DNA of 64,000 bases from JADKFD01 sp050250665 (GTDB taxonomy: Bacteria; Pseudomonadota; Gammaproteobacteria; Xanthomonadales; SZUA-5). Position 1 is the stretch's first letter. Each line of letters starts with the position of its first letter. This document shows, piece by piece, positions 23,317 through 31,054 of the stretch. The notes below the pieces were generated by a model. The model saw only the letters and a list, made by a program, of their open reading frames with translations. It was not told the DNA's origin and did no database searches. Position numbers and translations under genes: made by a program. The stretch lies in the NCBI GenBank assembly GCA_050250665.1, contig JBFWOF010000028.1, forward strand, positions 1-64,000, read 5' to 3'.

Positions 23317-26052
23317 ATGCGCACCCTCGCTTCCCTGCGGGCCAGCACGGCGCTGGCAATCGTGGCTCTGCTGGTGGCCGGTCCGGTCTCGGCACAGCTG
23401 TACGCCCTCAATTACGACCGCAGCACGGGCAGCACCACGCTGGCGTCGGTCAATGCCAGCGACGCTACGCTCAGCGATATCGGTGGCGGCGCACCGGCCT
23501 GTTGTGAAGTAGGCATGGGCGCCAACGCCTTCGATCCCTTCTCGCAAGTGCTGTACGCCTTCGGGCCGAGTTCGGCCGATCCGTCGATCAGCGTGCTCTA
23601 TCGCTTTGACCCGCTCAGCGGCGCCGGAGCGCTGGTGGGCAGCGTTTCCTTGCCTGGACGTATTGTTGGCGCCGCCTTCGAGCAGAGTACCCAGCGCCTG
23701 CTGGCCCTGCGTCAGGTATCTGCCACGCAGCTTGACGTGCTGGCGGTGGATACCGCCACCGCCACCGCAAGCGTTGTCAATCCGGGTGTAGCCGATTGCT
23801 GTCAGCTGATTTCCGGCGCTGTGGCCGAACGCAGCGGCGTGCTTTACGTGGTGGGCCGCCTGCCAGGTGCGCCCGGAACCCAGCTGCTGATCGGATTCTC
23901 CACCAGCTCCCCCGCGGTGAGCCAGACCGCCATGAGCGCCGAGCTGGTGGCACTGGTTACCGATCGGCTGAGCAATACGCTTATCGGTCTGCAGCAACTT
24001 CGCAGCGGTGCGCCAGCGACCTACAGTCTGCAACTGGTGAGCGTCGATCCGAGCAGCGCCAACCTGACACCCATAGGTGCCGCCACCGCCGATTGCTGCG
24101 CCATCGCCCCGGATACCGTCACCATCAACAACGGCGCACTGCGCGCCGTCGGTACCCGGGTCGGCATGAGCGGATTCGATCTGATCTCCTTTGATCTGGG
24201 CACCGGCGTGGCCAGCTTCAGTTCCGCACCGATCGCCGCCAACCGGATCGTGGACGGCATGTTCGATCTGCTCAAGGGCTTGTTGCCCTCGACCACCAAC
24301 ATCGTCTCGATCGCGCCGTCGCCGGCGGTGGTCGGTCAGCCCTATACCGTCACCGTGGCGGTGTCGGCCGCCAGCGGTACGCCTACCGGCAGCGTGATCA
24401 TCAGTGACGGCAATGGCGCCCAGTGCACCATCGTCCTCCCGGCCAGCAGTTGCCAGCTGACCTCCGTTGTTGTCGGACCCTTGACGATCACTGCCAGCTA
24501 CGGTGGTGACAGCAGCTATGCGGGCAGCAGCGACACAGCCGCGCTGACGGTCGGTCTGGCCCCGAGTGCTACCCAGATCGACAGCATCGTGCCGTCGCCG
24601 AGCACGGTGGGTCAGAGCTATGTGGTCAGTGTCAGCGTCAGCGGCTTTGGTCCGCCCAGCGGCGACGTCACCGTCGGCGATGGCAACGGCGCGGTGTGCA
24701 CCATTGCCTTGCCCGCTGTCAGCTGCATGCTGACCTCCACCGTGGCCGGACCGAAGACCATCAGTGCCAGCTATCCTGGCGATGGCTTCAATTTGCCGAG
24801 CAGCGCCACCGCAGCGCACGAGGTGCTCCGCGCGGCCTCGGTCACGACCATCACCGGCGTTGTGCCAGCCGGCAGCAGCGTGGTCGGTCAAGCCTATGCG
24901 GTCAGCGTCAGCGTGACCGGCTTTGGTGTGCCGGTGGGCAATGTCGTCATCGACGATGGCAGCGGCGCCAGTTGCACCGTGACCCTGCCCGCGATCAGCT
25001 GCAATCTGACATCGAGTAGCGCCGGCGCGAAGACCCTGACCGCCAGCTACGGAGGTGATGTCAACAACCTGCCGAGCGCGGACACCGAGGCCTACACCAT
25101 AGACCGGGCGCCCTCGACTACGACCATCGTTACGGTGGTGCCCTCGCCGAGCGTTGCCGGTCAGGCCTATGCGGTGACGGTCAGCGTGACCGGCTTTGGT
25201 ACGCCAAGCGGAAGCGTCGTGGTCGATGATGGAACTGGCGCCAGTTGCACGGTGACGCTGCCGGCAGCCAGCTGCAATCTCACCTCGCAGACGGCCGGCG
25301 CCAAGACCCTGACGGCCAGCTATTCGGGCGACGTCAACAATCTGCCGTCCTCCGCCACCGCGGCGCAGACGGTCAACCCGGCGCCCACGACGACCGCGCT
25401 GAGCGCCGTGCCGAATCCGGCGATCGTCGGTCAGACGGTGGTGCTGACGGCCACCGTCAGTGGTGGCGTCAACACCACGGGCACGGTCGCATTCCTCGAA
25501 GGCGCCAATCCGATTGCCGGCTGTGCCGCCGTAACCGTGGCGGCGGGCACGGCCAGCTGCAGCACCAGCTTCTCACCTGAAGGCACTCGCAACCTCGTCG
25601 CCAACTACTCCGGTGACGCCAACAATCTGGCCTCATCGGGCGCATTGTCGCTGCCCGTGCAAAGGGTGCCGACAACGACCACGCTGACGGTTTCGCCGCT
25701 GGCGGTGGTCGTAGGCGATCCGGTGCAGTTGTCGATCACCGTCAGCGGCGGCGTGCCGCCGCTGTCCGGCACTGTCAGCATCACCGCCAATGGCGTGGCC
25801 CTGCCGGTGTGTCAGAACCTGGTGCTGGATGGCAACGGGCAGACTTCGTGCGTGGTGACCTTTGCCGACTTCAACGTCTACCAGCTGGTGGCGACCTATT
25901 CCGGGGACATCGATGATCTGCCGTCCTCGGGCACGGCTGCGGTCACGGTCACGGCCATCAAGGTGCCTGCCCTCGGTGGACCGGGTCTGCTGTTGCTGGG
26001 TCTGCTGATGGCGGGTCTGGTGTTGGTGCCGGGAGTCCGACGTCAACCATGA
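23317..26052 (+). CDS. Large secreted Ig-repeat protein with C-terminal anchor/sorting-like tail
   Basis: The 911-residue protein has a signal peptide (to ~residue 26, VSAQ), an N-terminal region of ~295 residues of beta-propeller-like short repeats (LYALNYDRSTGS, PACCEVGMGANAFDP, ADCCQLISGAVAERSG; paired CC motifs), six Ig-like domains of the Big_3-type (each ~92 residues), and a C-terminal tail KVPALGGPGLLLLGLLMAG followed by RRQP. That ending (short VPxLG motif, one helix, Arg cluster) resembles IPTL-CTERM or related protein-sorting tails. It is likely surface-attached and adhesive or structural. No exosortase/rhombosortase gene is in the window. Confidence 0.8.
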   Translation: MRTLASLRASTALAIVALLVAGPVSAQLYALNYDRSTGSTTLASVNASDATLSDIGGGAPACCEVGMGANAFDPFSQVLYAFGPSSADPSISVLYRFDPLSGAGALVGSVSLPGRIVGAAFEQSTQRLLALRQVSATQLDVLAVDTATATASVVNPGVADCCQLISGAVAERSGVLYVVGRLPGAPGTQLLIGFSTSSPAVSQTAMSAELVALVTDRLSNTLIGLQQLRSGAPATYSLQLVSVDPSSANLTPIGAATADCCAIAPDTVTINNGALRAVGTRVGMSGFDLISFDLGTGVASFSSAPIAANRIVDGMFDLLKGLLPSTTNIVSIAPSPAVVGQPYTVTVAVSAASGTPTGSVIISDGNGAQCTIVLPASSCQLTSVVVGPLTITASYGGDSSYAGSSDTAALTVGLAPSATQIDSIVPSPSTVGQSYVVSVSVSGFGPPSGDVTVGDGNGAVCTIALPAVSCMLTSTVAGPKTISASYPGDGFNLPSSATAAHEVLRAASVTTITGVVPAGSSVVGQAYAVSVSVTGFGVPVGNVVIDDGSGASCTVTLPAISCNLTSSSAGAKTLTASYGGDVNNLPSADTEAYTIDRAPSTTTIVTVVPSPSVAGQAYAVTVSVTGFGTPSGSVVVDDGTGASCTVTLPAASCNLTSQTAGAKTLTASYSGDVNNLPSSATAAQTVNPAPTTTALSAVPNPAIVGQTVVLTATVSGGVNTTGTVAFLEGANPIAGCAAVTVAAGTASCSTSFSPEGTRNLVANYSGDANNLASSGALSLPVQRVPTTTTLTVSPLAVVVGDPVQLSITVSGGVPPLSGTVSITANGVALPVCQNLVLDGNGQTSCVVTFADFNVYQLVATYSGDIDDLPSSGTAAVTVTAIKVPALGGPGLLLLGLLMAGLVLVPGVRRQP
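24286..25956 (+). repeat. Six tandem Ig-like domain repeats inside the 911-residue protein
   Basis: Units begin at about 24286, 24562, 24835, 25111, 25384 and 25669 (spacing 276, 273, 276, 273 and 285 bases). Units 1-4 share VPSPS..GQ.Y.V.VSV, GxGxxCTVTLPAxSCxLTS and KTLTASYxGD; units 3 and 4 are nearly identical over long runs, a sign of recent duplication or conversion. Units 5 and 6 are a second subtype. Each unit in 1-4 carries two Cys that could form an in-domain disulfide. Confidence 0.85.
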
Positions 26053-26059
26053 GGGTCCC

Positions 26060-27640
26060 ATGCGCCGCTCCGGTCTGATAGTTCTCCTGATGCTCGCCGC
26101 ACCTGGATTGAGTTCAGGTGCGGCGGCCAGCGGCAGTTGGGGCTTTGTCGACATGACCACGGCCTCGGGGGCCAGTTCGCAATTCCGCTTCCAGTTTGGC
26201 TACGCCGAAACCCGCGACATGATGCCGGCCGGGGTTGCTGCCGGTGATATCGACAATGACGGTGATATCGACTTGATCATCCCGCAGGGCGACTACCTGC
26301 CTTTGCGGGTCTTGCGCAATCTCGGCAACGGCAGCTTCCAGTCGGTGGCGGCCCAGGTGGGTCTGAATCTCACCGCTGATGTGGCGGCAGGCGCGCTGCT
26401 GGCCGACCTCGACAACAATGGCGACCTGGATCTGGTGCTGACCGGCCTGCGCGGCTTCGGTACCCGCCTGTATCTGAACCAATCGGGTCAGTACACCGAG
26501 GCCACTGCTGCCTGGGGGCTGTCCGGCTCAACCATCGATGCCTATTCCGCGGCCGCCGGTGATATCGACCATGACGGCTGGCTGGATCTGGCCGTCAGCC
26601 ACTGGGACAACCGCACTGGCGCTGCTCCCACCAGCGGACACCTGTGGCGCAATTCCGGATCCGCATTCACCGACATTGATGTCAGCAGTGGCATCAGCGC
26701 GGCCTACACCGGACCCGATTACAGTTTCAGTCCGCATCTGATCGACTTTGACGACGATGGTGACGTCGATCTGCTGATGGCCAGTGACTTCGGCACCACC
26801 AAGGCCTTCCGCAATCTGGGCAACGGTCAGTTCCAGATGCTCGATCCGCTGCTGTTCGATGATGAGAACGGCATGGGTGCCGATGTCGGCGATTATGACA
26901 ACGACGGCGATCTCGACTGGTTCGTCAGTTCGATCTACGACCCGGCCGGCGTGCCGGTAGCGGGGCAGGGCATCACCGGCAACCGCCTCTATCGCAACGA
27001 TGGCAACGGCCTGTTCGTCGACGTCAGTGCGGCTGCGGGCGTGCGCCAGGGCTACTGGGGCTGGGGCAGCTGCTTTGCCGATTTCAATCAGGATGGCTGG
27101 CTGGACATCTTCCACGTCAACGGCATGCCTTTCGGCAACCATCCGGTGTTCAACGCCGATCCCAGTCGCTTGTTCATCAGTCAGGGCGATGGCACCTTTG
27201 TCGAGCAGGCGCTGGCACTGGGCATCAATGACACCGCACAGGGCCGCGGGATCGCCTGTTTTGACTACGATCGCGATGGCGACATCGACATCTACATCGC
27301 CAACAATGAAGGCAACGGCCGCCTTTATCGCAACGATGCTCCGGCTGGCAGTCATGGTCTGGGCGTGAGGCTGCGTACCGGCGGTGCCAATTCCCAGGCC
27401 GTGGGCGCGCGGCTGCGGCTGCGCCTGGGCGGGCAAACGCAAACCCGGGTGTTGATTGCCGGCAGTCATTTCCAGTCCTCCAGTCCCACCGAGGCCCATT
27501 TCGGGCTGGGTCCGGCAAGCCGGGCTGATGCGCTGGAGATCGAATGGCCCGATGGCCGCACCACCTGTATCGCCGAGCCCGATGCCCAGCCGCTGCTGAC
27601 CGTGGATGACCCGGACCGGGTGTTCGCGACGCGCGATTGA
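26060..27640 (+). CDS. Secreted FG-GAP/VCBS-repeat protein with ASPIC/UnbV domain (CRTAC1-like)
   Basis: The 526-residue protein has a signal peptide (to ~residue 23). At least five FG-GAP/VCBS repeats with calcium-loop motifs follow: GDIDNDGDIDL, ADLDNNGDLDL, GDIDHDGWLDL, IDFDDDGDVDL, GDYDNDGDLDW, ADFNQDGWLDI and FDYDRDGDIDI. The C-terminal ~90 residues match the ASPIC/UnbV domain (GVRLRTGG, HFGLGPASRADALEIEWPDG). This predicts an integrin-alpha-like beta-propeller outside the cytoplasm. It starts seven bases after the Ig-repeat gene, so the two, and probably the S74 protein, are co-transcribed. Ligand unknown. Confidence 0.85.
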   Translation: MRRSGLIVLLMLAAPGLSSGAAASGSWGFVDMTTASGASSQFRFQFGYAETRDMMPAGVAAGDIDNDGDIDLIIPQGDYLPLRVLRNLGNGSFQSVAAQVGLNLTADVAAGALLADLDNNGDLDLVLTGLRGFGTRLYLNQSGQYTEATAAWGLSGSTIDAYSAAAGDIDHDGWLDLAVSHWDNRTGAAPTSGHLWRNSGSAFTDIDVSSGISAAYTGPDYSFSPHLIDFDDDGDVDLLMASDFGTTKAFRNLGNGQFQMLDPLLFDDENGMGADVGDYDNDGDLDWFVSSIYDPAGVPVAGQGITGNRLYRNDGNGLFVDVSAAAGVRQGYWGWGSCFADFNQDGWLDIFHVNGMPFGNHPVFNADPSRLFISQGDGTFVEQALALGINDTAQGRGIACFDYDRDGDIDIYIANNEGNGRLYRNDAPAGSHGLGVRLRTGGANSQAVGARLRLRLGGQTQTRVLIAGSHFQSSSPTEAHFGLGPASRADALEIEWPDGRTTCIAEPDAQPLLTVDDPDRVFATRD

Positions 27641-27692
27641 CGTCGCTACGGGCTATACACTGGGGCATGCCAATTCCGACCATTGCCCGCTG

Positions 27693-28187
27693 ATGAGCAT
27701 CCGTCTTGCCACGGCGAAGGACCTGGGCACGGTGCACGCCATCTACGCCGACCCGCAGATCGCCGCCTGGCTCGGACGAGAATCGATGTCGCTGCACGAT
27801 TTCCAGCCCTTGTTCGACGATCTGTGCGCGCGCCCGAGTTTCCAGGTCTGGGAACTGGACGGTGTCGTCGTTGGCTTTCACCATGTCAGTCTGCTGGTCA
27901 GCGCCACCAGCATCAGTGCCTACCTCAGCACCATCGCCCTGGTGCCTGGGCATCAGGGCAAGGGCCTGGCCCGGCAGGTGCTGGGCGAGCTGATCGGGGA
28001 ACTGAATCGCGGCGGGGTGGCGCGCATCGATCTGATTGTCGACAGCCGCAATCGTCGCGCAGTCACCTGCTACCAGCGACTGGGGTTCGTCATCGAACGC
28101 ACGCTGAGCCGCTGTGCCCTGCACGCGGGCCAGATGCGCGAGGTTTCCGATCACTACATGGGCCTGTCGCTGCGGCAGTCAAAGTAG
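27693..28187 (+). CDS. GNAT-family N-acetyltransferase
   Basis: A 164-residue GCN5-related acetyltransferase. The acetyl-CoA-binding motif A is LSTIALVPGHQGKGLARQVLGEL (~residues 78-100, Q/RxxGxG/A as QGKGLA). A conserved downstream block RIDLIVDSRNRRAVTCYQRLGFVIE is present. The start at 27693 gives a standard N terminus (MSIRLATAKDLGTV). The substrate cannot be told from the sequence. It lies between the secreted cluster and the glycogen operon with no clear link to either. Confidence 0.85.
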   Translation: MSIRLATAKDLGTVHAIYADPQIAAWLGRESMSLHDFQPLFDDLCARPSFQVWELDGVVVGFHHVSLLVSATSISAYLSTIALVPGHQGKGLARQVLGELIGELNRGGVARIDLIVDSRNRRAVTCYQRLGFVIERTLSRCALHAGQMREVSDHYMGLSLRQSK

Positions 28188-28570
28188 GCGTGGGTGCCGC
28201 ACAGCGACTCTCCCGCGCCTTTCTCGCTGTCGTAGGTACAGACTGGTCTGGACGCTTTTCGTCTTTCGCGGCCGAAGCGTCCAGACTCGTCCGGACCCGC
28301 TTTGGCCATAGCCTGTGAGGAGGCGCCGATGCCCCGTGCAGACACAGCAACCACCGCCCCCGACCACACCTGGACCTTGGTCCAGCGTCGGCAGAATCAT
28401 GAATACGTTTGCACCTGCGCCGCAGTTTCGGGCTCGGCCTTTAAGCTGCCCGGGGCAGCCCGAGGCGGGCTCGCGGGCCTTTGCCCTGCGGCTGTCGGCC
28501 AGGTGTTGCCGGTCCCGTTTGCGCCAGGAGATGCGCGACATCCATTCCTCAGCCAGAGAGCGAGCGCTGC
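28188..28570 (+). other. Gap before glgP: one hairpin repeat and a possible short upstream frame
   Basis: This 383-base gap holds an inverted repeat of the TCCAGACTNGTCTGGAC family (28237-28257 pairing with 28275-28297). Beyond it is an open frame, 28329-28574, that starts with ATG after GAGGAGG (28317-28323) and ends in an ATGA overlap with glgP. The encoded 81 residues match no family I know and third-position GC looks lower than in neighbours, so I do not call it as a gene. The glg promoter should lie here, but I could not define it. Confidence 0.5.
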
Positions 28571-31054
28571 ATGACCGAAGTTGTTGAAACTCCCATCTCG
28601 CCCTCACTGCGCGACGCGCTTCGAACTCGTCTGGCACAGCAGCCCCTGGCTGCGGGTGCCTCTCGCGACCAGTACCACCTGGCTTTGTTCCGGGCCCTGG
28701 CCGATATCTGCCGCGATGCCCTGCTGGCGCGCTGGGGACGTACCCAGATCGAAGACGCGGCAGCGGTGGCGGCGGGTCAGGCGCGGCGCGTGCACTATCT
28801 GTCGATGGAGTTTCTGCTCGGGCGTGCGCTGGGCAACGCGATGGCGGCCTTGTCCTGTGTCGATACCCTGCGCGAGATGCTGGCGGGGCTGGGTCTGGAA
28901 CTGGCCGACGTGCTGGAGGGCGAGGTCGATGCCGCCCTGGGCAATGGCGGTCTGGGTCGCCTCGCGGCCTGTTTTCTGGATTCCTTTGCCGAAGTCGGTT
29001 TGCCGGCTTTCGGCTATGGCCTGCGCTACCGCTACGGCATGTTTGCCCAGCGTATTCAGGACGGTCGTCAGATCGAAGTGCCCGACGACTGGCTGCGCTC
29101 GGGCAATCCCTGGGAGGTGGCTCGCCCGGACCTGCATTACGTGGTTGGATTTGGTGGGCGAGTCAATGCCGAAGGCGATGGCCGCTACTGGACGCCGGCG
29201 CAGCGGATCGTTGCCCGGGCCTATGATTTCATCGTACCCGCGCACCACAGCGAGCGTGTGGCCACCTTGCGACAATGGCATGCCGAAGCCAGCGAGAGCA
29301 TCGATTTCGGTGCTTTCTGCCGTGGTGATTACCCGGCGGCGGCGCAGCACCAGCTGGACGCCGATGTGCTCAACTGGGTGCTGTATCCGGATGACAGTAC
29401 CGAAGCCGGCCGCGAACTGCGGCTGAAGCAGGAGGCTTTCCTGGTGTCCGCCTCGCTGCAGGATCTGATTGCGCGACACCTGCAGGAGGGTGGGGCCATC
29501 GCCCAGCTGGGGCAGCGCAACGCCATCCACCTCAACGACACCCACCCGGCACTGGCGCCGGCCGAATTGATGCGGCTGCTGCTGGATGAGCACGGACTGG
29601 ACTGGGACGAGGCCTGGCGCATCACCCGGCAGGCCTTGTCCTACACCAACCACACGCTGTTACCCGAGGCCCTGGAAACCTGGCCGGTGAGTCTGTTCGA
29701 GCGCTGGCTGCCGCGGCATCTGGAAGTGATCTATCGAATCAACGAACATCTGCTCGCCGATGTGCGCCGCCGATTCCCCGGCGATGAAGCGCTGGTGCAG
29801 CGAATCTCGCTGATCGACGAGGGCCACGGCCGGCGTATCCGCATGGCAGGACTCGCCATCGTCGCCTCGCACAAGGTCAATGGCGTGGCTGCGCTGCATT
29901 CGCGGCTGATGGTGCAGACCATCTTTGCCGATTACGCCCGGCTCTATCCCGAGCGCTTTTTCAACGTGACCAACGGGGTCACGCCGCGGCGCTGGCTGCA
30001 GCAGGCCAATCCGTCGCTGTCAGCCCTGCTCGACGAGGCCATCGGCGACGGTTGGCGGCGCGATCTGGAGCAGTTGGCCAGACTGCGCCCGCTGGCAGCC
30101 GATGCCCAGCTGCAAGCCCGCTTTCTGGCGGTCAAGCAGGCCAACAAGCAGCGCCTGTCAACGCTGATTCGACGCGACCTCGGCCCCTTCGTCCAGGCCG
30201 ACAGCCTGTACGACGTGCAGATCAAGCGCATCCACGAGTACAAGCGGCAACTGCTGAACCTGCTGCATGTGGTCTCGCGTTACCAGGCCATTTTGGAGCA
30301 GCCGGAGGGTCCCTGGGTGCCGCGCACGGTGATCATCGCCGGCAAGGCGGCGTCGGCCTATCGCGTGGCCAAGCAGATCATCCAGCTGGCCCATGACATC
30401 GCCCGCGTCGTCAACAGCGATCCGCGCGTGGCTGGTCGGCTGAAGCTGGTGTTCCTGCCCAACTACGGGGTCAGTCTGGCCGAAGCGATCATCCCTGCCA
30501 CTGATCTGTCCGAGCAGATCTCCACCGCGGGCACCGAGGCCTCGGGCACCGGCAACATGAAGTTCGCCATGAACGGCGTGCTGACCATCGGTACCTGGGA
30601 CGGTGCCAACATCGAAATGGCCGAGGCCATCGGCGTCGGTGACGTCTTCGAGTTCGGTCTGCGCGTCGAGCAGCTGGCCGGATTGCGCGCGACCGGCTAC
30701 GACCCCAGCCTGTATGTAGAGCAGGATCTGCGCCTGCGACGGGTGCTGGATGCCATCGCCGGCGGCAGCTTCTCGCCCGGTGAGCCGGGCCGCCATCGAG
30801 ATCTGGTGGACAGTCTGAGGCATCGTGACCGCTATTTTCTGCTGGCCGATTTCGATGACTATCTGCAGGCGCAGGCGCGCGTTGATGCGCTGTACGCCAA
30901 TCCGCAGGCCTGGGCGGCCTGCGCGCTGCGCAATATCGCTGGCATGGGCCGGTTCTCCGCCGATCGCAGCGTGCGCGACTACATCGAGCAGGTCTGGTCG
31001 CCAGCGGCCCTGAATCGCAGCGGTCTGCTGCGGGCCATGCCGCACCATGCTTGA
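28571..31054 (+). CDS. glgP: Glycogen/maltodextrin phosphorylase
   Basis: Cleaves alpha-1,4-glucan ends with phosphate to give glucose-1-phosphate. The 827-residue length is normal. Signatures: VHYLSMEFLLGRALGNAM, GNGGLGRLAACFLDSFA, IHLNDTHPALAPAELMR, and EASGTGNMKFAMNG, whose Lys carries pyridoxal phosphate. The ATG at 28571 gives the family N terminus; an in-frame start 90 bases earlier is unlikely. It overlaps glgB by 8 bases. Whether it prefers glycogen or maltodextrin cannot be read from the sequence. Confidence 0.95.
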   Translation: MTEVVETPISPSLRDALRTRLAQQPLAAGASRDQYHLALFRALADICRDALLARWGRTQIEDAAAVAAGQARRVHYLSMEFLLGRALGNAMAALSCVDTLREMLAGLGLELADVLEGEVDAALGNGGLGRLAACFLDSFAEVGLPAFGYGLRYRYGMFAQRIQDGRQIEVPDDWLRSGNPWEVARPDLHYVVGFGGRVNAEGDGRYWTPAQRIVARAYDFIVPAHHSERVATLRQWHAEASESIDFGAFCRGDYPAAAQHQLDADVLNWVLYPDDSTEAGRELRLKQEAFLVSASLQDLIARHLQEGGAIAQLGQRNAIHLNDTHPALAPAELMRLLLDEHGLDWDEAWRITRQALSYTNHTLLPEALETWPVSLFERWLPRHLEVIYRINEHLLADVRRRFPGDEALVQRISLIDEGHGRRIRMAGLAIVASHKVNGVAALHSRLMVQTIFADYARLYPERFFNVTNGVTPRRWLQQANPSLSALLDEAIGDGWRRDLEQLARLRPLAADAQLQARFLAVKQANKQRLSTLIRRDLGPFVQADSLYDVQIKRIHEYKRQLLNLLHVVSRYQAILEQPEGPWVPRTVIIAGKAASAYRVAKQIIQLAHDIARVVNSDPRVAGRLKLVFLPNYGVSLAEAIIPATDLSEQISTAGTEASGTGNMKFAMNGVLTIGTWDGANIEMAEAIGVGDVFEFGLRVEQLAGLRATGYDPSLYVEQDLRLRRVLDAIAGGSFSPGEPGRHRDLVDSLRHRDRYFLLADFDDYLQAQARVDALYANPQAWAACALRNIAGMGRFSADRSVRDYIEQVWSPAALNRSGLLRAMPHHA

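Noticed and set aside
21776..27640. Prophage remnant suggested by the S74 tail-spike-type domain
   Set aside because: No capsid, terminase, integrase or lysis genes are nearby, and all three proteins have Sec signal peptides.
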